A DNA stretch of 64,000 nucleotides from Aureliella sp046290675 (GCA_046290675.1 JBKAHA010000002.1:372001-436000), one strand, 5' to 3'. Counted from the first letter of the stretch, positions 33,783 to 44,122 are shown. Notes: generated by a model from the letters alone, not told the origin. Translations and numbers: made by a program.

Positions 33783-36182
33783 GTGGCCACTTCGGACGTA
33801 GATCTTCAACATATCGAAGTTCTATGGGCACGCTTCAAGGAGCGGCTGTCCTCCGATCCGCTTGCGCGCATTGATGACTTCGCGTTGGAGTATCCAGAAA
33901 CGGCAGAAGAGATCCTGCGCGTTTTTCCAGTGATGCAAGAACTCGAGACGGTTGCGGACTCGGAAGATACCATCCCTGAATACATCGGTCCCTATCCGGT
34001 CATTAATCGGATTGGCGTTGGGGGAATGGGTGTCGTTTATGCGGCTCAGTGTGATACGTTGCGTGAGCGAATTGCCATCAAGGTCGTTTCTTCTGAGCGT
34101 TTGGACGTAAAAAATATCCGGCGTTTTGAGCAGGAGGCCCGAGCTGTAGCTGCGCTCCACCATACTAATATCGTACCGATCTATGAGTTCGCGAAGCTTG
34201 ATGGCCAGCACTACTACACGATGCGGCTTATCGAGGGCCCCAATCTAGCCGACGTCATTGCTTTGTCGGATGTGCAGCATCGATCTAGTTTTGATGACTA
34301 CCACGAGACCGAGATTCGTGCTCTACGACTGCTAAATCGCTTGCGCGGAAACTGGCGGATGATAGCTCAGCTGGGTGCGCAGGCTGCCTCCGCGTTGGAG
34401 CACGCCCACAGCAAAGAGATCTTGCATCGCGACATAAAACCGGCCAATCTGCTCGTCGATTCAGCTGACAAACTCTGGGTGACCGATTTCGGTTTGGCCA
34501 AGCGCATCCTGGACGAGAACGACCTCACCAGTATTTTCCAGACGGTTGGAACTCCACGATATATGGCGCCCGAACAGGCCAAGGGAGTCGCTGACCATCG
34601 CAGCGACGTTTACTCGTTGGGGCTCACACTATTTGAACTATTGATGCTGGGGCCTGAGGCAAAGGCGTACAAGCATCGCGGTGTGGAGACACCTCCAAAT
34701 CCTCGGGCTCTCAACCCAGAGGTGCCTGCCGAGCTAAGTACCATTGTTCACAGGGCAGTTCAGTCAAATCCGGCGGACCGGTACCAGTCTATTCGTCACA
34801 TGATGAACGACCTGGAATGCTTCGCGGAAGAGTACCGACCAACCAAGGAAAAAGCGAAGCCCGTAAGTTGGTTCGTTGGGGCGGCCCTGATGGCTGCAGC
34901 AGCTTCCTTGCTTGCGTTCTCCTTCCTGCCATCAGAGGCGGGGCAGCCTCCAATCACGACGAAGTTCCTTGTCGATGAAGGCAGCTCCTTTGGGGAAAGC
35001 GTTCAGCAAGTTGTCGGCGACATGTCTAGCCTTCAGCTAGATGGCCCTGACGCGAAGCACTTTACCTATGATGGAGAAAAGCAGCAGCTTCGGATGAATC
35101 ATGCTGCGGATTTTGAAGTTCCCTTGGACGCCAACATGGACAATTGCTACGAATTGCAATTGAGCACCGCAAGGCAACAGGGTCTTGCATTTCATATCGA
35201 AGTCCAAATCCGGGATGTCAACGAAGCTCCGCATTTGGACGAGTACGCGTTCGAGGAAGACGGCAAAACGATTCATCTTCGCGGAAAGCAGTTATCGCAA
35301 GCATGGATGCTCGACGTCCTCGACGATCGAAGCCGCGTATTCGACGGACTCTACTTTACCCTGACACCTGGCGTGGACAGTGATTGGATCAAGATGACAC
35401 CACAGGGGGTTTTTGTTTTTGATCCTCATGTTGCCCGGGATCGAAACTTAGACCGTGACCGGGACGGTGTCTTTGATATAGAGCTTACTATCGAAGACGA
35501 AACGGATCCTTGGATGATACGCCTGGAACAGCGTGCAACGGGCGCAATTGCGTTGCTGAAAGAGCGGATCGTTGCCGGGCCGACACTGGAATCGATTGAG
35601 CTTTCAGAGGATTGCTTAATAAGACGGGATGTAATCGATATCGCAACATGCGACGGGCAAAGCGTCTTTCATATTCATCCGAACGGAAACGCCGGTATCG
35701 CTCTATTCAAGAGCACGATACGCGAAGATGGCACCCTCGCCTCAGAGCAGCTGAGCAACGATTGTGGCCTGCCGCCTGAGACCATTGGATTTGGCACTCA
35801 TAACGGGACCGAGTTTGCTGTTCTCACACGCGTGCGGGGCGAACCCAACAAAACTGTTTTGTTAGCCGGCAAACTGATCGAGGATGGGACATTCAAAGTG
35901 CAGAAATTGCTGCCGTCGAGCGGTATACCGGCGTCCGTAGATGGCTTCGCATGGCTGGACGACTCGAGATTTCATCACATTCGAACCGACAATCCCGGCC
36001 AGGCGAAGTTGTATTTCTCATTTCTTTCCAACCGCTTTGCGAACATGCCGTTGAGAGAGAGCGGAGCGGAGTTTGGGCAATTGATTCGGGGGCAGGCGGC
36101 ATGGAAGCAGCAGACGCAGGATTCGGAAGTGATTCGCCGGCAGATTCGGATCGACACGAACGATCGTGCAACGATTCAGTAG
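33783..36182 (+). CDS. Transmembrane Ser/Thr protein kinase with cadherin-like outer domain
   Basis: The 799-residue kinase has an N-terminal cytoplasmic kinase domain (~75-355): glycine loop 'IGVGGMGVVYAAQ', catalytic Lys in 'IAIKVVSSE', 'LHRDIKPANLLVD', 'TDFGLAKRI' and 'GTPRYMAPEQAKG'. A hydrophobic helix (~362-384, 'VGAALMAAAASLLAFSFLP') is followed by an outer region. Residues ~395-500 look like a cadherin-type repeat ('FLVDEGSSFGESV' ... 'VQIRDVNEAPHLDEYAF', with the DxNEAP calcium motif). The rest has repeated short beta segments. It may sense the cell surface or bind calcium or polysaccharide. The GTG at 33783 is chosen because GGGGAGAGG lies ~8 bases upstream; a GTG at 33738 would overlap the LEPR-type gene. 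The pair is probably one operon. Confidence 0.9.
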   Translation: MATSDVDLQHIEVLWARFKERLSSDPLARIDDFALEYPETAEEILRVFPVMQELETVADSEDTIPEYIGPYPVINRIGVGGMGVVYAAQCDTLRERIAIKVVSSERLDVKNIRRFEQEARAVAALHHTNIVPIYEFAKLDGQHYYTMRLIEGPNLADVIALSDVQHRSSFDDYHETEIRALRLLNRLRGNWRMIAQLGAQAASALEHAHSKEILHRDIKPANLLVDSADKLWVTDFGLAKRILDENDLTSIFQTVGTPRYMAPEQAKGVADHRSDVYSLGLTLFELLMLGPEAKAYKHRGVETPPNPRALNPEVPAELSTIVHRAVQSNPADRYQSIRHMMNDLECFAEEYRPTKEKAKPVSWFVGAALMAAAASLLAFSFLPSEAGQPPITTKFLVDEGSSFGESVQQVVGDMSSLQLDGPDAKHFTYDGEKQQLRMNHAADFEVPLDANMDNCYELQLSTARQQGLAFHIEVQIRDVNEAPHLDEYAFEEDGKTIHLRGKQLSQAWMLDVLDDRSRVFDGLYFTLTPGVDSDWIKMTPQGVFVFDPHVARDRNLDRDRDGVFDIELTIEDETDPWMIRLEQRATGAIALLKERIVAGPTLESIELSEDCLIRRDVIDIATCDGQSVFHIHPNGNAGIALFKSTIREDGTLASEQLSNDCGLPPETIGFGTHNGTEFAVLTRVRGEPNKTVLLAGKLIEDGTFKVQKLLPSSGIPASVDGFAWLDDSRFHHIRTDNPGQAKLYFSFLSNRFANMPLRESGAEFGQLIRGQAAWKQQTQDSEVIRRQIRIDTNDRATIQ

Positions 36183-36249
36183 GCTTCCATCTAAGTAGAC
36201 GTATACCTAAGAACTTCTATTGGCATCCGATGCTTGTTGCGAGACGCGT

Positions 36250-39200
36250 TCAATCCCGAGTTTGAAATTCGTCCAGCCCATATAGGCTTCGAGCCAGTAG
36301 CGTCCACGCTGCCCGGGATAACTTGAGTTCCTGATCAGCGGCCGAGTCGTCTTTGAACGGTCCATCGGTCTGCACACTGTCGGCAATCCCAAGGATTTGG
36401 TTCGTCCTCTCAGGGGCGGTTGCGAGACGTTCACGTTGTTGTGCAACGAAGTGCAGCATGGATTCGATCTCAGAATCTGATGGGAACCGCGTGAGGATGT
36501 TGCGAAAGAGTTGCTTTGCCGTTGCTGCATCCGTCTCAGGGCTGGCAAATTCGAACGCTTTGTCAAGCGTTTGGTCGAGCCTTTGGTCGAGCATTTGGTC
36601 GAGCCTTTGGTCGAGCATTTGGTCGAGCCTTTGGGCCGCGGCTTGCGCAAACTCGATGAACATCGAATCGTTGAGGATCGTTAACGCTTGAAGCGGACTG
36701 TTGCTACGATCTCGGCGAGCGACACAGGCTTCGCCGCTCGGGGCATCGAAGGTGGCAAACATGGCAAATGGTGCTGTACGCTTTTGAAAGGTATAGATGC
36801 TCCTGCGATAACGGTTTACACCGCTATCGGCCTTCCATTTAGGGGATCCAAACGTGTCTTCGGTCACGCCAGCAGGTTGGGGAGGCCTGACTGGAGGACC
36901 ACCCATCTTTGGATGCAATAGTAAAGAAGATGCCAAGCAGCGATCACGGATGACTTCGGCATCAAGACGAGTCCGAGGTAAGAAGCTCAGCAAGCGGTTG
37001 TCCGGGTCACTAGCGGTACTATCTGCTCGGAACTTAGAGGATTGACGATAAACGCGACTACTCACAATGCGGCGGTGTAGCGACTTCATCGACCACTTAT
37101 CGTCGAAGACGAATCGTCGGGCTAACCAGTCCAAGAGTCCTGGATGGGACGGGGCTTCTCCCTGCAAGCCGAAGTCGTTCACCGTCTTGACCAATCCTGT
37201 GCCAAAGAAGTCTGCCCAAGCACGATTGACCACGACACGGCTGGTCAGTGGGTGTTCAGGATCAACCAGCCATTTTGCAAAGCCAAGACGGTTCGCCGGG
37301 AGCATGCCAAGTGGAGGCAGCACGTCCGGGACATCGGCAATGACCAGCTCTGCGGGCTGAAGATACTCGCCGCGATGGTGACGATGAGTCGGACGTATTG
37401 AGGACTCAGGACGCTCTCGCATGACGAGCGTGGTTGTCGAATCGGGACGCTTTAGCAATCTACGGATTTTCTCGGAGTGCGATTTCAGTTCCCCAGCGCT
37501 TAGCAGGAATGCTCGTTCTAAGCGTTGGACTTCTTCCTTGGTGAGGGAGTCCTGAGACGTACAGAGGAGCTTCGTAGTCGTCGCATCGAAATCGTTGGCT
37601 TTGGGACTCGAATGATCGCTGGTGCCGCGAAATCGAAAACGCCCGAGTGAGCTTGCAAAATGTCTGCCGAAAACCATGTGAATCGACAATCGGCTACGGG
37701 CGGGCAGGGGCTTCGCAAGGTTGAAAACGGCGACGTGCCGTTCGCCCTGTCGGCCATGGACGGACCATCCCGTTTGCACATCATCGTCCAGTGTAAGGGC
37801 AGCAGAAACCGGGTTCTTCCCGAATCGATTCGCTGCGAAAGATTCCGACGCCGCGGTAACTTCAATCGGTATTTCGCCGATGCTGAAATCAATCTCGGTC
37901 AGGAAAAAATCGCCGCGGGTGCCTTCGTAATAGGTCGAACCAGGTCCCCGCTCGGGCAAACGGGCGTCTGGCAGCGCTTCGAGCTGGATCGCCGTTACTG
38001 GGGCGTTTCCGGTTTCAACGACGATATAGTAGTCGTCGCGTTTGGCGGTGTCACCGCTTGCAAAAATGGCATCGTCTTCTTCGATGGTCAGGAGAGGAAG
38101 GTTGCTCGTGGCTTCGATTGGTTTCAGCGGACGCCAGGATGCCGCGCGTTTCCGTTCTACCTTCAGCCATGCTTCGAACGCATTTTTGACTAACCTCTTG
38201 CGTTGTTCCGTCTCGTCAACGGGTTCTTCCGTCGGAGTTTGTTGTTCTGCTAGATCGACTGAGCGGGATGCAGCGTTCTCGCCCGGCTTCAACTCCTTAG
38301 TCGCTTTATCGTCTGCCGATTCTTCTTTGGGGAGCGGCCAGAGGTTCTTTAGTTCGGCAATGAGTTTTTCTGCTTGTTTTCGATTTTCGGCCCATTTGTT
38401 TTCCAACTGCGGATCTGTAAGCTCGTACTCAGGTTCATCGGCATTGTTCAGGAATGCTAGGACTTGGAAGTACTCTGTGTGAGAGACAGGGTCGTATTTA
38501 TGGGTATGGCATTGGCAACATCCAAGTGTCAGGCCTAGCCAGGTCGTTCCTGTTGTGGCGACGCGATCGGTCATCGCGTGGTAGCGAAATTCCAACGGGT
38601 CAATCCCGCCCTCTTCATTCAGCATCGTATTGCGGTGAAACCCGGTTGCGATCAGCTGGCTTTCGGTCGGGTTTTCCAGCATGTCGCCGGCGAGCTGCTC
38701 AATGGTGAATTGATCGAAAGGCATGTCGTCGTTTAACGCATGAATGACCCAATCCCTGTAGGGCCAAATCGAACGTTCGCGGTCTTTTTCGTAGCCGTTC
38801 GTGTCTGCGTAGCGGGCCAGATCGAGCCATTTGCGAGCCCAGCGTTCGCCGTAAGCCGGACGGTCGAGCAGGGATGAAATCAGAGACTGATATTCGCCTT
38901 CATCTAATTCGCCGCCTGCGCTCCATATTCGGTCAACCCATTGGTCAGCCTCTTCCGGCGAAGGGGGGAGCCCAATCAGATCAAGAAATAATCGGCGAAC
39001 CAAAATCAATGGCTCCGCATCCGCTGAAGGCTCGAGGCCAGCCGTTTCCATCCTGGCGAACAGAAAACGATCGATGCCGGTTCTGGACCATTGGTCGTTT
39101 GGTGATCTGGGAATGTCGTATTCGGTTGGCGGGACAAACGCCCAGTGTTGCTGCCAATCCGCTCCGCTCGCCAACCAGTCACGGATCAAGTCAATATCGT

Positions 39201-39525
39201 TGGCCTGAAGATCTTTGTTGGCCTCAGGCGGTGGCATTCGAAAATCAGGATCCTCGCTCGTGATACGTTCAATTAGCGACTCGTACGAGCCATCATCCCC
39301 TGCTTGGCTTCGAAGGCCTTCTTCGGTGTCGAGTCGCACGTCGGCTTCTCGAGTATTCTCGTCGGGACCATGGCACTGAAAACACTTGTCAGAGAGCAAC
39401 GGACGAATCTGTGTGGTGTAGTCGACATCTCCAGCACCCACGCTGGAAATGGTTCCAACGATCACGGCAAGAATTGATGCCAAATAATGGCAGGTGCAAC
39501 AGATCGAGGTAGCGAACAGCCTCAT
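36250..39525 (-). CDS. PSD1/DUF1549-DUF1553 planctomycete cytochrome-type protein
   Basis: The 1091-residue secreted protein has a signal peptide at the N-terminus ('LASILAVIVGTISSVGA'), then a planctomycete cytochrome domain with one haem motif 'CFQCH', then DUF1549 (~135-330, 'TGIDRFLFARMETAGLEPSA', 'DLIGLPPSPEEADQWVD'). A variable middle with an acidic insertion follows, then DUF1553 (~750-1010, 'GFAKWLVDPEHPLTSRVVV', 'NDFGLQGEAPSHPGLLDWL'). The family is very abundant in planctomycetes and often paired with a DUF1501 gene; no such partner is adjacent here. Its biochemical function is not established; a redox or surface role in breakdown of complex polymers has been proposed. The ATG has AAGGA nine bases upstream. 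Near the C-terminus is a short repeat (encoded at 36570-36629) giving LDQ(M/R) units. Confidence 0.92.
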   Translation of the reverse strand: MRLFATSICCTCHYLASILAVIVGTISSVGAGDVDYTTQIRPLLSDKCFQCHGPDENTREADVRLDTEEGLRSQAGDDGSYESLIERITSEDPDFRMPPPEANKDLQANDIDLIRDWLASGADWQQHWAFVPPTEYDIPRSPNDQWSRTGIDRFLFARMETAGLEPSADAEPLILVRRLFLDLIGLPPSPEEADQWVDRIWSAGGELDEGEYQSLISSLLDRPAYGERWARKWLDLARYADTNGYEKDRERSIWPYRDWVIHALNDDMPFDQFTIEQLAGDMLENPTESQLIATGFHRNTMLNEEGGIDPLEFRYHAMTDRVATTGTTWLGLTLGCCQCHTHKYDPVSHTEYFQVLAFLNNADEPEYELTDPQLENKWAENRKQAEKLIAELKNLWPLPKEESADDKATKELKPGENAASRSVDLAEQQTPTEEPVDETEQRKRLVKNAFEAWLKVERKRAASWRPLKPIEATSNLPLLTIEEDDAIFASGDTAKRDDYYIVVETGNAPVTAIQLEALPDARLPERGPGSTYYEGTRGDFFLTEIDFSIGEIPIEVTAASESFAANRFGKNPVSAALTLDDDVQTGWSVHGRQGERHVAVFNLAKPLPARSRLSIHMVFGRHFASSLGRFRFRGTSDHSSPKANDFDATTTKLLCTSQDSLTKEEVQRLERAFLLSAGELKSHSEKIRRLLKRPDSTTTLVMRERPESSIRPTHRHHRGEYLQPAELVIADVPDVLPPLGMLPANRLGFAKWLVDPEHPLTSRVVVNRAWADFFGTGLVKTVNDFGLQGEAPSHPGLLDWLARRFVFDDKWSMKSLHRRIVSSRVYRQSSKFRADSTASDPDNRLLSFLPRTRLDAEVIRDRCLASSLLLHPKMGGPPVRPPQPAGVTEDTFGSPKWKADSGVNRYRRSIYTFQKRTAPFAMFATFDAPSGEACVARRDRSNSPLQALTILNDSMFIEFAQAAAQRLDQMLDQRLDQMLDQRLDQTLDKAFEFASPETDAATAKQLFRNILTRFPSDSEIESMLHFVAQQRERLATAPERTNQILGIADSVQTDGPFKDDSAADQELKLSRAAWTLLARSLYGLDEFQTRD
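36570..36629 (-). repeat. 12-base tandem repeat inside the PSD1 gene
   Basis: Five exact or near-exact 12-base units (TTTGGTCGAGCC alternating with TTTGGTCGAGCA on the plus strand) lie within the coding region, with degenerate half-units on both sides. On the coding strand they give alternating LDQR and LDQM. They are in frame and lie in the C-terminal part of the DUF1553 domain. Confidence 0.9.
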
Positions 39526-39754
39526 TGACAGGATCCTTAAAGCAATTCGTCGCTTCAGTAGTACGTCTCTGCTATTTTAACTGATGCTGCACGGTCATAT
39601 ATGGCTGGGCAACGCAGCCCTTCGGCAAGGCGGTGCAGATCAGCGTTTCGTTTGCGCAGCACAACCGCCTGCTGACCTAGATAAATCTGGCTGAGCTCCG
39701 GCGACGCCCCCCTGCCCTTTCCCGCCTATTTCCTCCGCTTGTGGATCCTTTCCG

Positions 39755-42700
39755 ATGCTTCCGTCACTCAACAGGCAAAACAGATCACTGAAGGTATTGC
39801 TCTTCAGTCACACGAATCACCTTTGGATAGGCTTCGCCGTTTGTTTGTTGGTGTCACCCAGTTTGCTGTTAGCGCAGGGCACGAGTCAACTAAACACAGC
39901 GAATCAGGAGTCAAGCATTCGGTTGGCGAAGTTTGATATCGATGTGACACCGTCAGTCGGTTTTGCGATGGCCTACGACCGAGTTCGCCGGGTCGATGAG
40001 TTGACTCTGCGCGCACGCGGTATCGTATTGCTTGGGGCTGGTGAGCCAATCGCACTGTGTGCGGTGGATTGGATCGGGATTGCCAATGGAGCTCACGATG
40101 CGTTTCGAGATGCAATCGCGGACGCCGCTGGGACAACGCGTGAGCGAGTTGCGGTTCATACTCTGCACCAACATGATGCTCCGCGCTGCGACTTTACTGC
40201 GGAGCAGTTGCTGAACGAAGCTGGAGTGGCGGACTTGGGCGGTTTGGAAGGCTCATTTGCGAGGGAAGTTCTGGAGCGTCTGCATGTCGCCGTCGCTGAG
40301 GCAGTAAGTCGACCACAACCGGTGACACATGCTGGATATGGTGAAGCCGAAGTCGAACGCGTAGCCTCGAACCGACGCATTCAAGACGAATCCGGCAACG
40401 TCATCGCCACCCGCTACACCACTTGCCGCGACCCAAAACTTCGTGCCTTGCCCGAGGGTATTATCGATCCAATGGTCTCCGCAGTTTCATTTTGGAACGA
40501 GGAGACTCCACTTGCAGTTCTTTCGTACTATGCATGCCATCCGCAGAGCTACTATCGCACGGGGGTGCCAAGTCCCGATTTTCCTGGCATCGCTCGGTTC
40601 GTGCGTGGGCAGGACATGCCAGAGACGCTCCACGTTCATTTCAACGGCGCCGGAGGCAATATTGGTGCTGGCAAGTTCAATGATGGTTCGAAATCGAACC
40701 GCATGGCTTTGGCGCGGCGGATGGCCGACGGCATGCGTCGTGCTTTTGAGGCATCTAAGAAGTTCGAGCTCACCCAACAGGATCTTGGATGGTACACCGC
40801 GCCCGTAGCACTGCCACTTGGCCAACACCTCGACGTCGAAGAACTACGGTCGCGAGTCAGCGATTGGAAAACCGCGGATTATTGGGGTGGCCCCGAGCAA
40901 CTCGCTTGGGCTCTTCGCTGTAAATCAGGTCATCGCATTGACCTCGGGTGTCTGAAAATTGGCACCACCCGTGTGCTACATATGCCGGGTGAACTCTTCG
41001 TCGAATACCAGTTGGCTGCGAAAGCTTTACGCCCCAAGCTCAATGTCGCTATGGCAGCCTACGGCGACTATGGGCCGGGCTACATCGGGACGGACGAATC
41101 GTACGGGCAAGGCGGCTACGAGACCAGCCAGCGAGCATCCAAGGTGGCTCGTGGGGTAGAAAAAGTCTTGATGGAAGGTGTCGAAAAACTGCTGCGAGAA
41201 GCAGACGAAGATCTCGGGAATTTTGAAGGGGAACTGCCGCGAATCCCTGCAACCGAGCCGGAGGATAGCCTTTCTAAGTTTGAAATTGCTGAAGGCTTTG
41301 AAATGCAGTTGGTCGCGTCCGAGCCTTTGATCGGAACGCCAGTCGCCATGGAATGGGACGCCAGGGGACGACTGTTTGTTTGTGAAATGAAGGGATACAG
41401 CGAGGATCGCGGTGAAGCCATTTCAAGTATTGCGTTGCTGACGGATAGCGACCGAGACGGCGTCTATGACGAGCGTACCGAATTCGCGTCCGGCTTGCTC
41501 TGGCCAACGGCCCTCTTTCCATTCGATGGAGGTCTATTCGTCGGCGATGCACCACACATCTACTATATGAAAGATACCAACCACGATGGTGTTGCGGATC
41601 AGAAACAGATTGTTCTGACGGGTTTTGGTGTCTCCAATGTCCAAGGGTTATTGAACTCGATGCGTTGGGATCTCGACAACCGCATCCATCTGGCCGTGAG
41701 TAGCGCAGGAGGTAAGGTGCACCGTCCTGAAGAATCTGCGGCCCCTGTCTCTATTCGTGGCCGCGACTTCGCATTTGATCCGCGGACGTTCGCTTTCGAG
41801 TTGACGAGTGGAGGTGCTCAACACGGTATGAGCTTTGATGATTGGGGGCACAAGTTTGCTTCTTCCAATAGCAATCACCTCATGCAGGTTCTGTACGAGG
41901 AACGCCATGCTGCTCGTAATCCATATGCCATTCCCCCTTCTTCGAAAGCGTCGATTGCCGATGACGGACCACAAGCCGAAGTCTATCGTATCAGCCCCAT
42001 CGAGTCGTGGCGTGTCGTCCGAACACGCCTGAGAGTCGCCGGATTGGTCGGTGGACCGATTGAGGGAGGAGGAAGACCTGCGGGCTATTTCACTGGCGCG
42101 ACCGGAGCCACAATCTACCGAGGCGATGCGTGGCCGGACGAGAATCGAGGCGTCGCTATTGTCGGTGACGTCGGGAGTAACTTAGTCCATCGGAAGCAGA
42201 TTCATCGTGATGGATTTCCGTATACGGCGACTCGGATCGATAAGAATTCTGAATGGATCCGATCAACCGACAACTGGTTCCGACCATCTCAGTTCGCATG
42301 CGGTCCCGACGGGTGCCTGTACGTCGTAGATACTTATCGCGAAGTGATCGAGCATCCAAAGAGTTTGCCGCCAGTGATCAAGAAACACCTAGATTTAACT
42401 GCAGGTAGAAATCGAGGCAGGATCTATCGCATATCCGCGACGGGAGAACCGGTAAGGAAGATTACTGACTTGGCTTCTCTTGAGTCCGATGGGTTGGTCG
42501 CGCTGCTGGAGCATGACAATGCTTGGCATCGAGAGACAGCAGCTCGATTGATCTTCGAACGTCAAGACAGCAGTTGTATTGCGGGACTGCGAAAGCTTTG
42601 CCGTGAATCGCGTTCTCCGCTAGGACGCATGCATGCAATGTACGCGTTGGACGGTTTGGGAGCTTTCGAGATAGACCAGCCGAATGAATCGGACCTGCGC

Positions 42701-44122
42701 GATGGACTACTCGTTGACGCGTTGAGCGACGAGCATCCTCAAGTTCGGCGTCACGCAGTCCGATTGATCGACCTTCATGGTTACGCAGCAGACTTTCAGG
42801 ATCAGCTGCTTGAGCTTGCAAGCGATCGTTCCCACGAAGTCCGTCTCCAAATCGCCTACGCGATGAGCGGTATCAAAGATTCGGAAGAGCGAAGTCGAGC
42901 ATTCGTCGAGATCCTTCAGCAACATGAATACGACTCGCTGACATGCTTCGCCGCGCAAAGTTCCTTGTCTGGTTCCGCATTGGGTGTTTGGCGGACCTTG
43001 TTGGCTAGTCGGGATTGGAATGATTCGATGCTGAAATTCGTCGATCGGCTTTCAGCTCAGATCGCGGATGCTGGGGAAATAGGCGAAATCCGTGCGGCCA
43101 TCGAAGTGCTATGTGAATTACCGATTGAGAAAGCGGTGCGATTGGGAGCAACGTTGGGTCGATTCGCAGCCGTCGACGCAGAATTGTTTAGCGAGCAGGA
43201 ACCCGTAGCGACCATGCTGACCGCTCGGATGAATCTCGTCGTGGCTCGTAGTCTGAAACGCGTCAAGGATCCGTTGGTTAGCATCGCCGCGCGTACAGAA
43301 GCTTTGCAAAATCTCCGTTATGCGAGCATGACTCAGCAATGCGATGTCTCACGTGAACTTTTAATGTCAGTCGCACCAGTGGAACTGCAGCGTGGGGTTT
43401 TCTCGTTGCTGAGAACGCAGCATGATCCGTCGGCTGCTAAGGTCGTGCTCGACACATGGCAGCAACTAACGCCCTCGATGCGACCGATTGCGGCAGATTT
43501 CTTGTGCTCTAGAAATGACTATGCAGAAATGGTTTTGGATGCCATCGAGTCACAGAATCTGAGTGTGGATGTCCATCTGAAAAATCAGCTCATTGCTGTT
43601 TGCAAGCCCGGTAGTCACGCGCGGAAACGACTCGATCTGATATTGGGTTCTTTGACCGGCTCATCGCGGTTGGAAATTCTGGAAGATTATTTGGTCGCCT
43701 TGGATCTTCCGGCAGACGAGACCCGCGGTCGAGTCGTGTTCGAGAAAAATTGTTCGAGCTGCCATCGGCTCGGCCAGGAAGGGCTAGGGGAAATCGGCCC
43801 GAATCTCGCGGCGATGAAGAATCGCGGTCCACAGAGCATCTTGCTGAATATTTTGGATCCCAATCGGGAGGTTGGCCCTGAATTTGAGAATTATCTCCTT
43901 CGCACGCACGACGACGAAGTGATTACTGGAATGATTCGTTCGGAGTCGGCTAATGCCGTAGAGCTTATCCGCGCCGCGAACGATTCGACCATTGTGTCTC
44001 GAAGTGACATTGCGGAATTACGATCCAGTGGCAAATCAATCATGCCTGAGGGAATGGAAGACGCTATTTCCAAGCAAGAAATGGCGGATTTGCTCGCCTT
44101 CATCAACAAGGGGGCGAGCTAG
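39755..44122 (+). CDS. Ceramidase-like + PVC dehydrogenase + haem domain fusion
   Basis: The 1455-residue secreted protein has a signal peptide at ~25-42 ('WIGFAVCLLVSPSLLLAQG'). Residues ~55-490 resemble the neutral/alkaline non-lysosomal ceramidase N-terminal domain ('FDIDVTPSVGFAMAYDRVR', 'VAVHTLHQHDAP', 'HVHFNGAGGNIGAGKFNDG'). Residues ~505-940 are a PVC-type membrane-bound dehydrogenase beta-propeller ('FEMQLVASEPLIGTPVAME', 'VFDRDGVYDE'-like DxDxDG loops such as 'DSDRDGVYDE'). HEAT-like helical repeats follow (~950-1290), and then a planctomycete haem-binding domain with C1333-S-S-C-H1337. It probably acts in the periplasm on a lipid, glycan or sugar alcohol and passes electrons to the haem. 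The ATG at 39755 is preceded by 'CCTTTCCG', a weak site. Domain boundaries are rough. Confidence 0.88.
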   Translation: MLPSLNRQNRSLKVLLFSHTNHLWIGFAVCLLVSPSLLLAQGTSQLNTANQESSIRLAKFDIDVTPSVGFAMAYDRVRRVDELTLRARGIVLLGAGEPIALCAVDWIGIANGAHDAFRDAIADAAGTTRERVAVHTLHQHDAPRCDFTAEQLLNEAGVADLGGLEGSFAREVLERLHVAVAEAVSRPQPVTHAGYGEAEVERVASNRRIQDESGNVIATRYTTCRDPKLRALPEGIIDPMVSAVSFWNEETPLAVLSYYACHPQSYYRTGVPSPDFPGIARFVRGQDMPETLHVHFNGAGGNIGAGKFNDGSKSNRMALARRMADGMRRAFEASKKFELTQQDLGWYTAPVALPLGQHLDVEELRSRVSDWKTADYWGGPEQLAWALRCKSGHRIDLGCLKIGTTRVLHMPGELFVEYQLAAKALRPKLNVAMAAYGDYGPGYIGTDESYGQGGYETSQRASKVARGVEKVLMEGVEKLLREADEDLGNFEGELPRIPATEPEDSLSKFEIAEGFEMQLVASEPLIGTPVAMEWDARGRLFVCEMKGYSEDRGEAISSIALLTDSDRDGVYDERTEFASGLLWPTALFPFDGGLFVGDAPHIYYMKDTNHDGVADQKQIVLTGFGVSNVQGLLNSMRWDLDNRIHLAVSSAGGKVHRPEESAAPVSIRGRDFAFDPRTFAFELTSGGAQHGMSFDDWGHKFASSNSNHLMQVLYEERHAARNPYAIPPSSKASIADDGPQAEVYRISPIESWRVVRTRLRVAGLVGGPIEGGGRPAGYFTGATGATIYRGDAWPDENRGVAIVGDVGSNLVHRKQIHRDGFPYTATRIDKNSEWIRSTDNWFRPSQFACGPDGCLYVVDTYREVIEHPKSLPPVIKKHLDLTAGRNRGRIYRISATGEPVRKITDLASLESDGLVALLEHDNAWHRETAARLIFERQDSSCIAGLRKLCRESRSPLGRMHAMYALDGLGAFEIDQPNESDLRDGLLVDALSDEHPQVRRHAVRLIDLHGYAADFQDQLLELASDRSHEVRLQIAYAMSGIKDSEERSRAFVEILQQHEYDSLTCFAAQSSLSGSALGVWRTLLASRDWNDSMLKFVDRLSAQIADAGEIGEIRAAIEVLCELPIEKAVRLGATLGRFAAVDAELFSEQEPVATMLTARMNLVVARSLKRVKDPLVSIAARTEALQNLRYASMTQQCDVSRELLMSVAPVELQRGVFSLLRTQHDPSAAKVVLDTWQQLTPSMRPIAADFLCSRNDYAEMVLDAIESQNLSVDVHLKNQLIAVCKPGSHARKRLDLILGSLTGSSRLEILEDYLVALDLPADETRGRVVFEKNCSSCHRLGQEGLGEIGPNLAAMKNRGPQSILLNILDPNREVGPEFENYLLRTHDDEVITGMIRSESANAVELIRAANDSTIVSRSDIAELRSSGKSIMPEGMEDAISKQEMADLLAFINKGAS

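Noticed and set aside
36353..36691. Plus-strand frame opposite the PSD1 repeat (LWSSIWSS repeats)
   Set aside because: It is the reverse reading of the 12-base repeat in the PSD1 gene.
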